Of a stretch of DNA of 64,000 bases, positions 6,227 to 15,405 are shown piece after piece. Position 1 is the stretch's first letter, and each line of letters opens with the position of its first letter. The notes beneath the pieces are model-generated. The model searched no databases and had not been told where the DNA came from. It saw nothing but the letters and a program-made list of their open reading frames with translations. Made by a program: the position numbers and the translations under genes. The stretch comes from Flavobacteriales bacterium (GTDB lineage Bacteria > Bacteroidota > Bacteroidia > Flavobacteriales_D > Crocinitomicaceae), in assembly GCA_947462255.1 (NCBI GenBank), contig CANHOA010000005.1, forward strand, positions 1 to 64,000, given 5' to 3'.

Positions 6227-6807
6227 TCAACGGTTATTCATATTAAATGAATCATTTTTCCATTTCAATGGATTGTTATCAATGTATCGACGAATGGCAT
6301 TTAACGCATTATCGTTTCGAATAATAATATCATGATACCGTGATTGCCATTCAAAATCAATTTTATTTTGGTTGGCATATCTTTTTACCGATGATTTGAA
6401 TGCGCAGGGAACCGTGTCTTTCGACTTCGCTCAATCCACTTTCAAGAGCACATCGAGCGGAGTCGAGAAGGGCTCAAATCAACTGATTGCACACCAAATT
6501 GATTTGGATTCCAATCCTTTTTATCTGGCCTATTGAAAAATAATACCCCATGAATATGATTAGGCATAACAATTAAATGATCGATTTCGACAAAGGGATA
6601 ATGCGCTGGAATTTCTTTCCAGAAATTATTGGCAATTTTGCCGATTTCAGTAAAAACGGATATTTCACCAAAATAATTTATGCGATTTTTGGTACAAATG
6701 GTAACGAAATAATGTCCATGCGATCCATAATCATATCCTTGCAGTCGGGCTGATTCAATACGGTATTTGTTTTGAAATTTTGTGATTGTTATTTTTTTCG
6801 TCAACAA
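6227..6807 (-). pseudogene. REP-associated tyrosine transposase (RAYT), disrupted
   Basis: The N-terminal part (track ORF 6442-6807, TTG start) has RLQGYDYGSHGHYFVTICT and the metal-binding MPNHIHG motif of the HUH Y1 transposase family. The C-terminal part is found in another frame at 6227-6410: KRYANQNKIDFEWQSRYHD, with the catalytic-Tyr segment, then IRRYIDNNPLKW and a stop at 6227-6229. Between them a palindromic element introduces a stop (6442-6444) and a frame change. RAYTs move REP palindromes by single-strand transposition; this copy cannot make a full enzyme. Confidence 0.85.
6417..6472. repeat. Imperfect inverted repeat inserted in the RAYT gene
   Basis: The left arm TTTCGACTTCGCTCAAT (6419-6435) matches the reverse complement of ATCGAGCGGAGTCGAGA (6452-6468) at 14 of 17 positions, with a 16-base loop. 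It replaces coding sequence between the HUH and Tyr motifs of the transposase. It has the look of a dispersed REP-like hairpin and is a different family from the 42-bp palindrome. Confidence 0.75.
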
Positions 6808-6878
6808 TTAGAAATTGTTTCTTTGAACGCAATAGATCCCGTTATATTTAAGGTCTTGACATGTTTTAATAAAACAAA

Positions 6879-7382
6879 TCAACGTTTTTTATAAATCGGC
6901 ACCGTAGAACAAGGCTCGCCGAACATAATTGCTTTCACAACGGGACGAAGATGTTTCACCAGCAATGAACTAGCAAATTCGGGACAAGAAATTTCGGCGC
7001 AACCTTTAACGATAATCCGTTGATCAATAAATGGTTCTAAAGCTAATGCTTGAATATTTTGTTTGATTAAACTTTTTTCAAGTTCTGATGCAGATCCCAC
7101 CTCATAATAAATAGCAAAAGAAGAAAGTTCGCTGCCGATTAGCATGAATGCCCAAGTGGGAATAATGGCGTCGGTAGAGCAGAAGATAAAAATCGCTTTT
7201 TCCTTGTATTGCGACCAATCATGCTCCTTAATCCATAACCTAAAATCTTTTTCTTTCAATACTAAGCCCTGCCAAAGTTGATTGGAAATATCAATTCCTA
7301 CAATTGGCATTTTTGGCCTAAAATCGGCCATGTCCAACTGAATTAAACCACTTTCTTTTACTTTATTTTTTATGCTCTCCAT
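6879..7382 (-). CDS. DUF2480 family protein
   Basis: 167 residues from the ATG at 7382; the track start (7394) is a TTG four codons upstream and lies inside a likely promoter element, so the ATG is preferred. The sequence has the recognisable DUF2480 pattern: LDMADFRPKMPIVGIDIS near the start, a WSQYKEKAIFIFCSTDAIIPTWA segment in the middle and VVKAIMFGEPCSTVPIYKK at the end. This cytosolic family is restricted to Bacteroidota and has no known function to me. Transcribed alone, facing the M1 peptidase gene. Confidence 0.85.
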   Translation of the reverse strand: MESIKNKVKESGLIQLDMADFRPKMPIVGIDISNQLWQGLVLKEKDFRLWIKEHDWSQYKEKAIFIFCSTDAIIPTWAFMLIGSELSSFAIYYEVGSASELEKSLIKQNIQALALEPFIDQRIIVKGCAEISCPEFASSLLVKHLRPVVKAIMFGEPCSTVPIYKKR

Positions 7383-7391
7383 TTCTATCCA

Positions 7392-7399
7392 CAAAGATA
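7392..7399 (-). promoter_or_regulatory. TAnnTTTG -7 element for the DUF2480 gene
   Basis: TATCTTTG on the minus strand matches the Bacteroidota -7 consensus exactly. It is only 9 bases from the chosen ATG, so the transcript would have a very short leader. No convincing -33 TTTG at the usual spacing. Confidence 0.45.
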
Positions 7400-7545
7400 C
7401 AATAAAGCAAAAGTAAAGACGGAATAATTCACTGAAAAAGGGAAACTACTAAGCTTTGACACAATGTAACCAATCCTCTTTTTTTCAATATCAACCTTGG
7501 AAATCACCTCGAAATGAAATGAAATAAATGAGTACATTTACCAAT

Positions 7546-9315
7546 ATGAGAAAAAACCTAATCATAGCCGCTATTGCTTTAACGAGTACAATTTACAGCC
7601 AGAAAAACACTTGGCAACAAAAAGCAGATTATTCGATAACAGCAAGTTTAGACGACCAAAAAGGCTTGGTCAAGGGAGAAGAAACGATTGAATACAGCAA
7701 TCAATCCAATGACAGTCTTTCCGAAATCTATCTACACCTTTATTGGAATGCCTTTAAAAAAGGTAGTCATGCATTTACTGTTTTCGGAAATGACCAATCG
7801 GAAATGGATGCAAGCGATTTTGGTTCAATTACCCTTTCGGAAATAAAGATTAATGGGCAAAGCTATACTGCAGAGGTATTTGAATCAATTGGAAAGATTA
7901 AATTAAAATCCCCCCTTGCCCCTTTAACAAAAGCGCGAATATCGATAACATTCATTGCTCAAATCCCAGCATGTTTAAATAGAGCAGGGAAAAATAATAC
8001 TGCAGGAACTGATTTTACACTGACACAATGGTACCCTAAAATTTGTCGTTACGATGCGCAAGGGTGGCATACAGACCCTTATCTCGGACGAGAATTTGCC
8101 GGGACATTCGGCAACTTCAATGTTACGATTAACTGCAATAAGCGCTTTGTAATTGCCGGTACTGGCTTACTTTCAAATAAATCATATACCGCCAATGGGT
8201 GGGTTGATAAACAAAAAGAAAGCGCAAATGGCGATGTTGCACAATGGATATTTACAGCCGAAAACGTCCATGATTTTGCTTGGGCAGCGGATGCAGAGTG
8301 GATCCATAAATCGATACGAATTGATTTAATTGATTTTCATTTTTTTTACCACAAAGAATATGAAGAACAATGGACAACCTTAACGGATAAATGGAAAGAA
8401 GCCTATGCCATTTGCAAAGAAGAATTCGGCACCTACCCCTATCCTCAATTTTCATTCATCCAAGCTGGTGAAGGCTACATGGAATATCCTATGTGTACAA
8501 TGCTTGAAGCAAGTCGAATGGATTTTTTTAATACCGCTTGCCACGAATTTATGCACAACTACTTTTATGGCATATATGGTAGCGATGAAAACCTACACCA
8601 CTGGATGGATGAAGGTGTAACGTGTTATGCGGAATCGCGGATATCTTCTGGCGGCGAGAAAAAAAGCCATACAGATGAAGCTATTAGTTCATACGAGTTT
8701 ATGCGTGCAATGTATCCTGAAGAACCTATTGCTACGGCAGCAAATCATTTTGATTATGATTATGCCTATTATAACGCAGCCTATTTTAAAGGCCAATTAT
8801 TTCCAGAATTAATCCGCTATATTATTGGTGATAATAAAATGAAGCAAGGATTTCACCGATATTACACCAATTGGAAATTCAAGCACCCTGAACCAAACGA
8901 TTTTGTAAAAACATTTGAAGACGTTAGTCAAATGGAACTAACATGGTTTCAAAACTATTGGTTAAACACGACTAAAACCATCGATTTTGGTATTGACAGC
9001 ATTAGAAAATCTAAGAATGGATTACTTTTTAACATTACAAATGCTGGAGTCCCAATGCCCATAGAGTTTATGGTAGAATTGAAAGACGGGTCGATAAAAT
9101 ACTACTATATCCCAATAGATTTAACGAACAACGTAAAAACTGATTTCTATCGACCAACCGAAACCTTAGCGAAATGGTCCTTCGTAGAAAAAACCTATTC
9201 TATCTTATTACCTGGTGTTTCTTTAGGAAATGTTGCCAAAATAAGTTTAGATCCAGATGGATTTTTGCCAGATATTGCAAAAGAAAACAACGTTTGGCCT
9301 AGAGAAGAGGAATAA
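7546..9315 (+). CDS. Secreted M1-family zinc metallopeptidase
   Basis: Starting at the internal ATG 7546 (MRKNLIIAAIALTS...YSQ) gives a clean Sec signal peptide; the track start adds six residues. The zinc motif HEFMH is at residues 333-337 with the third ligand in WMDEG, Glu356, exactly 18 residues on, as in gluzincins of family M1. The substrate-binding GxMEN motif is replaced by GEGYMEYP, a variant typical of Bacteroidota members. About 590 residues: N-terminal beta domain, catalytic domain, short C-terminal part. No T9SS sorting domain. Likely a periplasmic or surface aminopeptidase. Convergent with the ALDH operon. Confidence 0.9.
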   Translation: MRKNLIIAAIALTSTIYSQKNTWQQKADYSITASLDDQKGLVKGEETIEYSNQSNDSLSEIYLHLYWNAFKKGSHAFTVFGNDQSEMDASDFGSITLSEIKINGQSYTAEVFESIGKIKLKSPLAPLTKARISITFIAQIPACLNRAGKNNTAGTDFTLTQWYPKICRYDAQGWHTDPYLGREFAGTFGNFNVTINCNKRFVIAGTGLLSNKSYTANGWVDKQKESANGDVAQWIFTAENVHDFAWAADAEWIHKSIRIDLIDFHFFYHKEYEEQWTTLTDKWKEAYAICKEEFGTYPYPQFSFIQAGEGYMEYPMCTMLEASRMDFFNTACHEFMHNYFYGIYGSDENLHHWMDEGVTCYAESRISSGGEKKSHTDEAISSYEFMRAMYPEEPIATAANHFDYDYAYYNAAYFKGQLFPELIRYIIGDNKMKQGFHRYYTNWKFKHPEPNDFVKTFEDVSQMELTWFQNYWLNTTKTIDFGIDSIRKSKNGLLFNITNAGVPMPIEFMVELKDGSIKYYYIPIDLTNNVKTDFYRPTETLAKWSFVEKTYSILLPGVSLGNVAKISLDPDGFLPDIAKENNVWPREEE

Positions 9316-9324
9316 AATTGGTGC

Positions 9325-10203
9325 TTAGTACGAGCTTGTTGTACCTCCAATATTTTCAATTGGATGCCAAGTAGTTTTTAATTCTAAACAATCAGAAATA
9401 TAATAAAGACCTTGCGATTTTTCACTCGACCAATCTGCATTATAGGTAAATTTTCGTTTTAGATTGTCCACTGCAGCTTTTGCTGTTTCAATCTCTAGGC
9501 TTCCTAATGACTCAGAGATTAAGGCATTAACATCCATATGAGAAGCCAATACTGGCAATAACTCCTCTGTATTTCCTGTTAAAATATTTACCACTCCACC
9601 TGGGACATCAGATGAATTTAGCACTTCAGCAAACGTGATGGCACATAATGGCAACTTTTCTGAAGCAATTAGAACAGCCGTATTTCCACTACAAATTGCG
9701 GGAATTAACAAGGATACAAGGCCGATAAGCGATGTCGTTTGCGGCGCTAACACACCCACAATACCCATTGATTCGCAGGTGGTAAAATTAAAATGAGAGG
9801 AGCTAACCGGATTTACAGCACTCAAAACTTGATTGTACTTATCGCACCATCCAGCATAATAAACAATTCGATCAATCGCAAGAATTACTTCTTTTTCCGC
9901 TTCTGCTTTTGTGCTGCCTTGTTTCTGAAGCTCCAAAATAAATTGCTCCTTCCTTCCTTCAAGCATTTCTGCGATGCGATAGATAATTTGTCCGCGATTA
10001 AAGGCAGAACGTTCAGACCAAGACCCAAATGCTTTGCGAGCTGCTGTAACAGCATTTCGCACATCTTTTCGAGATGATAAACACATGTTCCCAATGCCCT
10101 CACCTGTTTTATTTACTGGCGTATAATAACGGCCTGATTCAGTTCTAGGAAAAGCTCCGCCGATATAAATCTTATATGTTTTTAAAATTTCCACACGATT
10201 CAT
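9325..10203 (-). CDS. Non-catalytic aldehyde dehydrogenase-like protein
   Basis: 292 residues, shorter than the ~490 of an active ALDH. It matches the ALDH N-terminal NAD-binding half (YIGGAFPRTESGRYYTPVN; AVTAARKAFGSW; VVNILTGN) but has no catalytic Cys/Glu region: after the NILTG strand it goes through LGSLE straight to a short tail. It follows the active ALDH gene by 15 bases. Together (489 + 292 residues) the two have the size and domain order of ALDH16, whose C-terminal half is an inactive ALDH-like domain. A structural partner of the neighbouring enzyme is the best inference. Confidence 0.8.
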   Translation of the reverse strand: MNRVEILKTYKIYIGGAFPRTESGRYYTPVNKTGEGIGNMCLSSRKDVRNAVTAARKAFGSWSERSAFNRGQIIYRIAEMLEGRKEQFILELQKQGSTKAEAEKEVILAIDRIVYYAGWCDKYNQVLSAVNPVSSSHFNFTTCESMGIVGVLAPQTTSLIGLVSLLIPAICSGNTAVLIASEKLPLCAITFAEVLNSSDVPGGVVNILTGNTEELLPVLASHMDVNALISESLGSLEIETAKAAVDNLKRKFTYNADWSSEKSQGLYYISDCLELKTTWHPIENIGGTTSSY

Positions 10204-10218
10204 TTGAATAACAATTAA

Positions 10219-11688
10219 TTAAACTTTCATTTTTAAATAAGCACCCAATCCGTGTAAACCACCTTCACGACCAAATCCACTTTCTTTATACCCCCCAAAT
10301 GGAGAAGTTGGATCAAATTTATTATAGGTATTTGCCCAAATAACTCCTGCACGTAATTTCGTTGTTAAATTAAATATACGAGAGCCTTTATCTGTCCATA
10401 CGCCAGCAGCTAATCCATAGGGTGAATTATTGGCTTTTTGAATGACCTCATCGACCGTTCGAAAAGTTTGAATACTCAAAACAGGACCGAAAATTTCTTC
10501 TTGAGAAATGGTACTCGACTGTGCCACATTTATAAAAATCGTTGGGCGACAAAAATACCCCTTACTTGGTAATTCACAGGCGCTTTGATATATTTCAGCT
10601 CCTTCAGCGATTCCAATTTTAATGTATTTTTCAATGGTTGTTAGCTGTTCCTTTGAATTTATGGCACCAATATCTGTGTTTTTATCGAGGGGATTTCCCA
10701 AATACAAACTATCCATGCGGTGTTTTAATTTCCGAATGACCAAATCTGCAATGTTTTCTTGTACAAAAAGCCGAGAACCAGCGCAGCAAACGTGTCCTTG
10801 ATTAAAAAATATGCCATTTATAATCCCTTCAACCGCTTGATCGATAGGAGCATCATCAAAAATAATATTAGCGGATTTGCCTCCTAATTCCAAGGTGGCT
10901 TTTTTTCCTGTACCAGCAATCGCCCGTTGGATGATTTTTCCGACGTTGGTTGATCCAGTAAAAGCAATTTTATTTATGTCCGGGTGATTTACAATGGCCG
11001 CACCTGTATCACCGTGACCTGTAACGATATTTACAACACCTGGGGGAAGACCTGAGGCTTTTATTATTTCAGCTAATTTTAATGCTGTCAATGAAGTCGT
11101 TTCTGCTGGTTTAAGAACAACCGTATTGCCCGCTGCTAAAGCAGGAGCAATTTTCCATGCAGCCATCAGAAGTGGGAAATTCCATGGAATAATTTGACCC
11201 GCTACACCAAGTGCCTCCATTGGCTGATTAGGAAAAGCATATTCTAACTTATCTGCCCAACCAGCATAATAAAAAAAGTGATTGCAGGCCAAAGGCACAT
11301 CAATGTCCCTTGCCTCACGAATTGGTTTTCCAGCATCCAAAGTTTCTATTACAGAGAGTTCTCTCGCTTGTTCTTGCATCAGTCGCGCAATGCGATAAAT
11401 GTATTTTGAACGCTCTTTTGGGGTCGTTTTTGACCAAACATCTTGGTATGCTTTTCGAGCAGCCTTAACCGCCAAATCAACATCTTTATCATTCGCCCAA
11501 GCGATTTCGGACAGAACTTCTTCTGTAGCAGGATTCGTTGTTTTGAAATATTTTTTAGAGGTCGGTTTTACCCACTCATTGTTTATAAACAATTCATATC
11601 TCGGTAAAATCGTAATATGGGAAGTGCTTTCTAATGAAGGAGAATAATCCCAACTAGGTGCTTGTTTTTTGGTAGTGCTTTTAGCCAT
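10219..11688 (-). CDS. NAD(P)-dependent aldehyde dehydrogenase (active subunit, deo operon)
   Basis: 489 residues from ATG 11688, which begins 1 base after the deoC stop; the track start is a TTG inside deoC. Motifs are complete: the cofactor region IIPWNFPLLMAAWK, FTGSTNVGK, the general base in LELGGKSAN, the nucleophile in FFNQGHVCCAGSRL, and EEIFGPVLS near the end. The operon position behind deoC suggests it oxidises acetaldehyde or another aldehyde released in deoxyribose breakdown. See the adjacent non-catalytic partner gene for the ALDH16-like pairing. Confidence 0.92.
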   Translation of the reverse strand: MAKSTTKKQAPSWDYSPSLESTSHITILPRYELFINNEWVKPTSKKYFKTTNPATEEVLSEIAWANDKDVDLAVKAARKAYQDVWSKTTPKERSKYIYRIARLMQEQARELSVIETLDAGKPIREARDIDVPLACNHFFYYAGWADKLEYAFPNQPMEALGVAGQIIPWNFPLLMAAWKIAPALAAGNTVVLKPAETTSLTALKLAEIIKASGLPPGVVNIVTGHGDTGAAIVNHPDINKIAFTGSTNVGKIIQRAIAGTGKKATLELGGKSANIIFDDAPIDQAVEGIINGIFFNQGHVCCAGSRLFVQENIADLVIRKLKHRMDSLYLGNPLDKNTDIGAINSKEQLTTIEKYIKIGIAEGAEIYQSACELPSKGYFCRPTIFINVAQSSTISQEEIFGPVLSIQTFRTVDEVIQKANNSPYGLAAGVWTDKGSRIFNLTTKLRAGVIWANTYNKFDPTSPFGGYKESGFGREGGLHGLGAYLKMKV

Positions 11689-11689
11689 A

Positions 11690-12601
11690 TCAATCAATTG
11701 TAAAATAATCTGAAGATTGATAAACTCCCGTTTCCAACTTCATAATTTGCATTAAAACATCATTTGCCAAACTACTGGCTCCGAATCTAAACCAATCGTT
11801 GTTTAGCCAATTGTTTCCTAAAATTTCCTTCACCATTACTAAATTATGTAAGGCTAATTTTGAGGTGGATATCCCTCCTGCAGGCTTCATTCCTATCATA
11901 ATACCAGTAGAATCATAATAATCTTTGATCGCCATTAACATGGTATAAGTAACCTGCATTGTAGCTGCTGGCTGAATTTTTCCGGTGGATGTCTTTATAA
12001 AATCCGCTCCCGCATATATCGCAATATCACTTGCTTTTCGAACACTATCCAAGGTACACAGCTCACCAGTTTCGAGAATAACCTTTAGTCGTGCTTTACC
12101 GCAAGCTTCTTTTATTGCTGCTATTTCATCAAATACAAAATTATATTCTCCCGCTAAAAACTTTCCGCGAGAAATAACCATGTCAATTTCATCTGCTCCT
12201 TCATCTACTGCAAATTTAGTGTCCGCTAATTTTACAGCCCGAGTAGATTGCCCAGATGGGAAAGCAGTAGAAACAGACGCTACTTTCACTGATGTTCCTA
12301 AAAGTGCTGTCTTGGCCGTTTTAACCATAGAAGGAAAAACACATACTGCCGCTACGGTTGGTAAATTAGGATACGAATCATGCAGGTGATGCGCCTTGTA
12401 ACACATTTGTTTTACTTTGCCAGGAGTATCTTTACCCTCTAGGGTGGTAAGATCAATCATGCTCAGCACTAAATCTAACCCTTGACGTTTTGATTCATTT
12501 TTAATGCTTCGAGATTGAAAACGAGCGACGCGCTCTTCAACACCAACTTTGTCAACTGAAGGTGATATAGGAATATTAGTAAAAGATGTAGGAACTTTCA
12601 T
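11690..12601 (-). CDS. deoC: Deoxyribose-phosphate aldolase
   Basis: 303 residues, the longer class of DERA. The Schiff-base lysine is K203 in DFIKTSTGK, with the second active-site lysine K239 in GMKPAGGIS. EIDMVISRG and VILETGEL are also conserved. The enzyme splits 2-deoxyribose-5-phosphate into glyceraldehyde-3-phosphate and acetaldehyde. First gene of a three-gene operon with two ALDH-family genes, which would dispose of the aldehyde. A TATCTTTG element lies 23 bases upstream of the ATG. Confidence 0.95.
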   Translation of the reverse strand: MKVPTSFTNIPISPSVDKVGVEERVARFQSRSIKNESKRQGLDLVLSMIDLTTLEGKDTPGKVKQMCYKAHHLHDSYPNLPTVAAVCVFPSMVKTAKTALLGTSVKVASVSTAFPSGQSTRAVKLADTKFAVDEGADEIDMVISRGKFLAGEYNFVFDEIAAIKEACGKARLKVILETGELCTLDSVRKASDIAIYAGADFIKTSTGKIQPAATMQVTYTMLMAIKDYYDSTGIMIGMKPAGGISTSKLALHNLVMVKEILGNNWLNNDWFRFGASSLANDVLMQIMKLETGVYQSSDYFTID

Positions 12602-12623
12602 AATTATCTTAGAGATATTGATT

Positions 12624-12631
12624 CAAAGATA
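12624..12631 (-). promoter_or_regulatory. TAnnTTTG -7 element of the deoC operon
   Basis: TATCTTTG on the minus strand, an exact match to the Bacteroidota -7 consensus, 22 bases upstream of the deoC ATG. The -33 region is not obvious. Confidence 0.55.
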
Positions 12632-12676
12632 AAGAAAAGTAATAGAAAAGAAAATTAAGACAAAGAAATCAAGGAC

Positions 12677-13045
12677 TTAATCCTTATCGTCGTCATCGTC
12701 TTTGTCAACATCAGGCTTATCATATTCGTCCTCCTCTTCATCTGAATCATGGTCTTTTTCATCATCCATATCATCATCTTTGATCTCGTCCTCTTTATCT
12801 AAATCATCATCAAAGTCATCATCACTATCTTCTGAAATGATTTTCACCTTTACCTTTGGCTTTACTATTTTAACTAAATAGATAATTTCATCCGTGTCCC
12901 ATATTAATGCATCTAACACTTCACCGGTAGGCGTTTTAATAGTGGTTAGGTGATTAATATATCCGTCCGGAAATTCTTTTAGAATTTGTTTCTTTTGCTC
13001 AATCGAAAGCTTATCATAACTAATTATCGACCTTCTTTTTGTCAT
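12677..13045 (-). CDS. Conserved hypothetical protein with a very acidic tail
   Basis: 122 residues. The first ~75 (MTKRRSIISYDKLSIEQKKQ..., FPDGYINHL..., LIWDTDEIIYLVKI) form an ordered basic-to-neutral domain. The last ~48 are almost all Asp, Glu and Lys. The N-terminal pattern recalls a small Bacteroidota-specific protein family, but I cannot name it. The acidic tail suggests binding to a basic partner or to a divalent ion; this is inference. Single gene with its own TAATTTTG element upstream. Confidence 0.75.
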   Translation of the reverse strand: MTKRRSIISYDKLSIEQKKQILKEFPDGYINHLTTIKTPTGEVLDALIWDTDEIIYLVKIVKPKVKVKIISEDSDDDFDDDLDKEDEIKDDDMDDEKDHDSDEEEDEYDKPDVDKDDDDDKD

Positions 13046-13078
13046 AAAAATTTATTCTTTTATCAATACTTAATTCGA

Positions 13079-13086
13079 CAAAATTA
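13079..13086 (-). promoter_or_regulatory. TAnnTTTG -7 element of the acidic-tail gene
   Basis: TAATTTTG on the minus strand, 33 bases upstream of the ATG at 13045. Exact consensus match; no clear -33. Confidence 0.4.
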
Positions 13087-13221
13087 ATTTTTTTGATAAT
13101 CTAACATACAAAGTTTTAAAAAAAAATAAAAAAAAATGAACGATTGGGGTGTATTCTTTGTTCTAACAAACTTAAAATGTCGAAATTAATCTTAAATAGA
13201 CGCTTTATCAATAGTTAATTT

Positions 13222-13229
13222 TATCTTTG
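13222..13229 (+). promoter_or_regulatory. TAnnTTTG -7 element of radA
   Basis: TATCTTTG 11 bases upstream of the radA ATG; exact consensus. It implies a very short 5' leader for the radA-rsmI transcript. Confidence 0.45.
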
Positions 13230-13240
13230 AAGCTATAATT

Positions 13241-14596
13241 ATGTCAAAACAGAAGAGTGCTTTTTTTTGTCAAGAATGTGGATTCGAGGCGCCTAAATGG
13301 CTGGGGAAATGCCCCTCTTGTTCCTCATGGAATACTTTTGTAGAAGAGATTATATCCACCTCAAAAAGCGCATTGCCTTTTTCGGTTGATTCAAGAAATT
13401 CAAAGCCAACGCTCATTAATGAAATTCAACACCAAGAGGAGAATAGAATTCCCCTCATTGATTCGGAATTAAACCGGGTACTTGGTGGCGGATTAGTAAA
13501 GGGTGCCCTTGTTTTAATTGGAGGGGAACCCGGAATAGGGAAATCAACCCTAATGCTTCAAATGGCTATTGAAGAGCCCTTGAGTATACTCTACGTCTCC
13601 GGCGAGGAAAGCGAACAGCAAATTAGAATGAGGGCCGAACGAATCGGTATTAAAAATAACAATTGCCAGCTTTTAACGGAAACAAATTTGATTAACATCC
13701 TGAATCACGCAAAATCTATAATGCCTCAAGTACTCATTATTGACTCGATTCAAACTTTATTCTTTTCTTCCATTGATAGCTCTCCAGGAAGTGTTTCACA
13801 AGTACGTGAATGCACTGCACAACTGCTTCGCTTTGCGAAAGAAACAAACGTTCCTGTGTTTTTAATTGGACATATTACTAAAGATGGATCGATTGCAGGC
13901 CCAAAAGTTTTAGAGCATATGGTGGATGCCGTTCTTCAGTTTGAAGGAGATCGAAATCATGTGTATCGTTTATTGCGGACAGTGAAAAATCGCTTTGGAT
14001 CAACGAATGAGTTAGGAATCTATGAAATGCAAGGAACAGGATTGCGCGTTGTAGATAATCCCTCAGAAATTTTAATTACCAATAGTGACGGAACCTTAAG
14101 TGGTATTGCCATTGCTACGACCATTGAAGGCATGCGCCCACTCCAAATTGAAGTGCAAGCGCTTGTGAGTTCTGCAGCATACGGCACTCCACAACGCTCA
14201 TCAACAGGTTATGATGCCAAGCGGCTAAATATGCTTTTGGCGGTGATGGAAAAGCGTTGCGGATTTAAATTAGCAGCAAAGGATGTTTTTTTGAATATCG
14301 CCGGGGGAATAAAAGTGGATGACCCTGCAGTAGATTTGGCGGTAACAATGGCCGTATTATCCTCTAATGCGGATATGCCCATACCACAAGGGATAACTTT
14401 CGCCGCAGAACTAGGTCTTTCTGGTGAGGTAAGGCCCGTCAATCGAGCTGAAATACGAATTCAGGAAGCTCAAAAGTTGGGATATAAATCAATTTTTATT
14501 TCAAAATATACCAAAGGCATTACCATTTCCGACTTCAAGATCAAGGTTATTCTTTGTGAAAAAATTGAAGATGTGGTTAGGAAAGTATTTTCCTAA
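13241..14596 (+). CDS. radA: DNA repair protein RadA
   Basis: 451 residues in the standard order: a C4 zinc finger (CQECGFEAPKWLGKCPSCSSW, Cys10-Cys28), a RecA-like ATPase with Walker A GGEPGIGKST (94-103), the RadA signature KNRFG, and a C-terminal Lon-protease-like domain (DPAVDLAVTMAVLSS; GEVRPVNRAE). RadA is a branch-migration helicase acting in recombinational repair and transformation. It is followed 29 bases later by rsmI on the same strand. Confidence 0.97.
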   Translation: MSKQKSAFFCQECGFEAPKWLGKCPSCSSWNTFVEEIISTSKSALPFSVDSRNSKPTLINEIQHQEENRIPLIDSELNRVLGGGLVKGALVLIGGEPGIGKSTLMLQMAIEEPLSILYVSGEESEQQIRMRAERIGIKNNNCQLLTETNLINILNHAKSIMPQVLIIDSIQTLFFSSIDSSPGSVSQVRECTAQLLRFAKETNVPVFLIGHITKDGSIAGPKVLEHMVDAVLQFEGDRNHVYRLLRTVKNRFGSTNELGIYEMQGTGLRVVDNPSEILITNSDGTLSGIAIATTIEGMRPLQIEVQALVSSAAYGTPQRSSTGYDAKRLNMLLAVMEKRCGFKLAAKDVFLNIAGGIKVDDPAVDLAVTMAVLSSNADMPIPQGITFAAELGLSGEVRPVNRAEIRIQEAQKLGYKSIFISKYTKGITISDFKIKVILCEKIEDVVRKVFS

Positions 14597-14625
14597 GGTA
14601 TACCCTAAAAAACGCAATTTAAAGC

Positions 14626-15303
14626 ATGGCTAAATTAATTCTCATACCAACACCAATAGGAAATTTAGAAGATATTACCTTGCGTGCCATTCGGATATTA
14701 GGAAGTGCACAGGTTATCTTTGCAGAAGATACTCGGGTGACCAAACGCTTATTATCACATCTAAACATATCAAATACTGTTGTTTCTTTTCACAGTCAAA
14801 ATGAACACCGCTTATTGGATCGGGTTATTGACAAGATTCAAGAGGTAGAAACCGCAGTATTAGTCTCAGATGCTGGAACACCTGGTATTTCTGACCCTGG
14901 ATTTTTATTAGTTCGCGCTTGCATTGAAGCGGGAATTCCCGTGGAATGCTTGCCTGGGCCAAGTGCCTTTGTACCAGCGCTTGTCGCGAGTGGATTACCT
15001 TGCGATAAGTTTGTATTTGAAGGTTTCCTCCCTCACAAAAAAGGAAGGCAGACAAGACTTACCATACTAAGCAAAGAAAGTAGAACAATTGTTTTATACG
15101 AATCTCCGCACAGACTTATAAAGTGCCTCGGACAGATTGTAGAATATTTTGGTGCCGAACGAAAAATATGTGTTTGTAGAGAAATAACAAAATTTTATGA
15201 GGAATTTGCACGAGGGACAGCACAGGAAGTCCTATTGCATTTTCAACAAAAAGAAGTGAAAGGAGAAATCGTAATCATCATAGGTGGAAATTTAGAGGAT
15301 TAG
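14626..15303 (+). CDS. rsmI: 16S rRNA (cytidine1402-2'-O)-methyltransferase RsmI
   Basis: 225 residues, a SAM-dependent tetrapyrrole-methylase fold. Signature segments: LIPTPIGNLEDITLRA at the N-terminus, AEDTRVTKRLL, VSDAGTPGISDPG and LPGPSAFVPAL. It methylates the ribose of C1402 in the 16S decoding centre. The length is at the short end because Bacteroidota members lack part of the C-terminal extension. Probably co-transcribed with radA. Confidence 0.95.
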   Translation: MAKLILIPTPIGNLEDITLRAIRILGSAQVIFAEDTRVTKRLLSHLNISNTVVSFHSQNEHRLLDRVIDKIQEVETAVLVSDAGTPGISDPGFLLVRACIEAGIPVECLPGPSAFVPALVASGLPCDKFVFEGFLPHKKGRQTRLTILSKESRTIVLYESPHRLIKCLGQIVEYFGAERKICVCREITKFYEEFARGTAQEVLLHFQQKEVKGEIVIIIGGNLED

Positions 15304-15405
15304 TGGATCGCTTTCTTTTCGCCAATAAATATAATAATGCCATAAAAGTGAAAAACAAAAGGCAGAAATAGAATCTACATTTTAAAATTGCGCTAATTTT
15401 ACCCT

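Noticed and set aside
6058-6335. Two ORFs of repetitive MQRNHHQTQRN / ETITKRNE type
   Set aside because: They only translate the tandem repeats and the palindrome, and overlap the RAYT remnant.
8252-8812. Several 60-71 codon ORFs within the M1 peptidase gene
   Set aside because: Other-frame shadows of a well-supported coding sequence.
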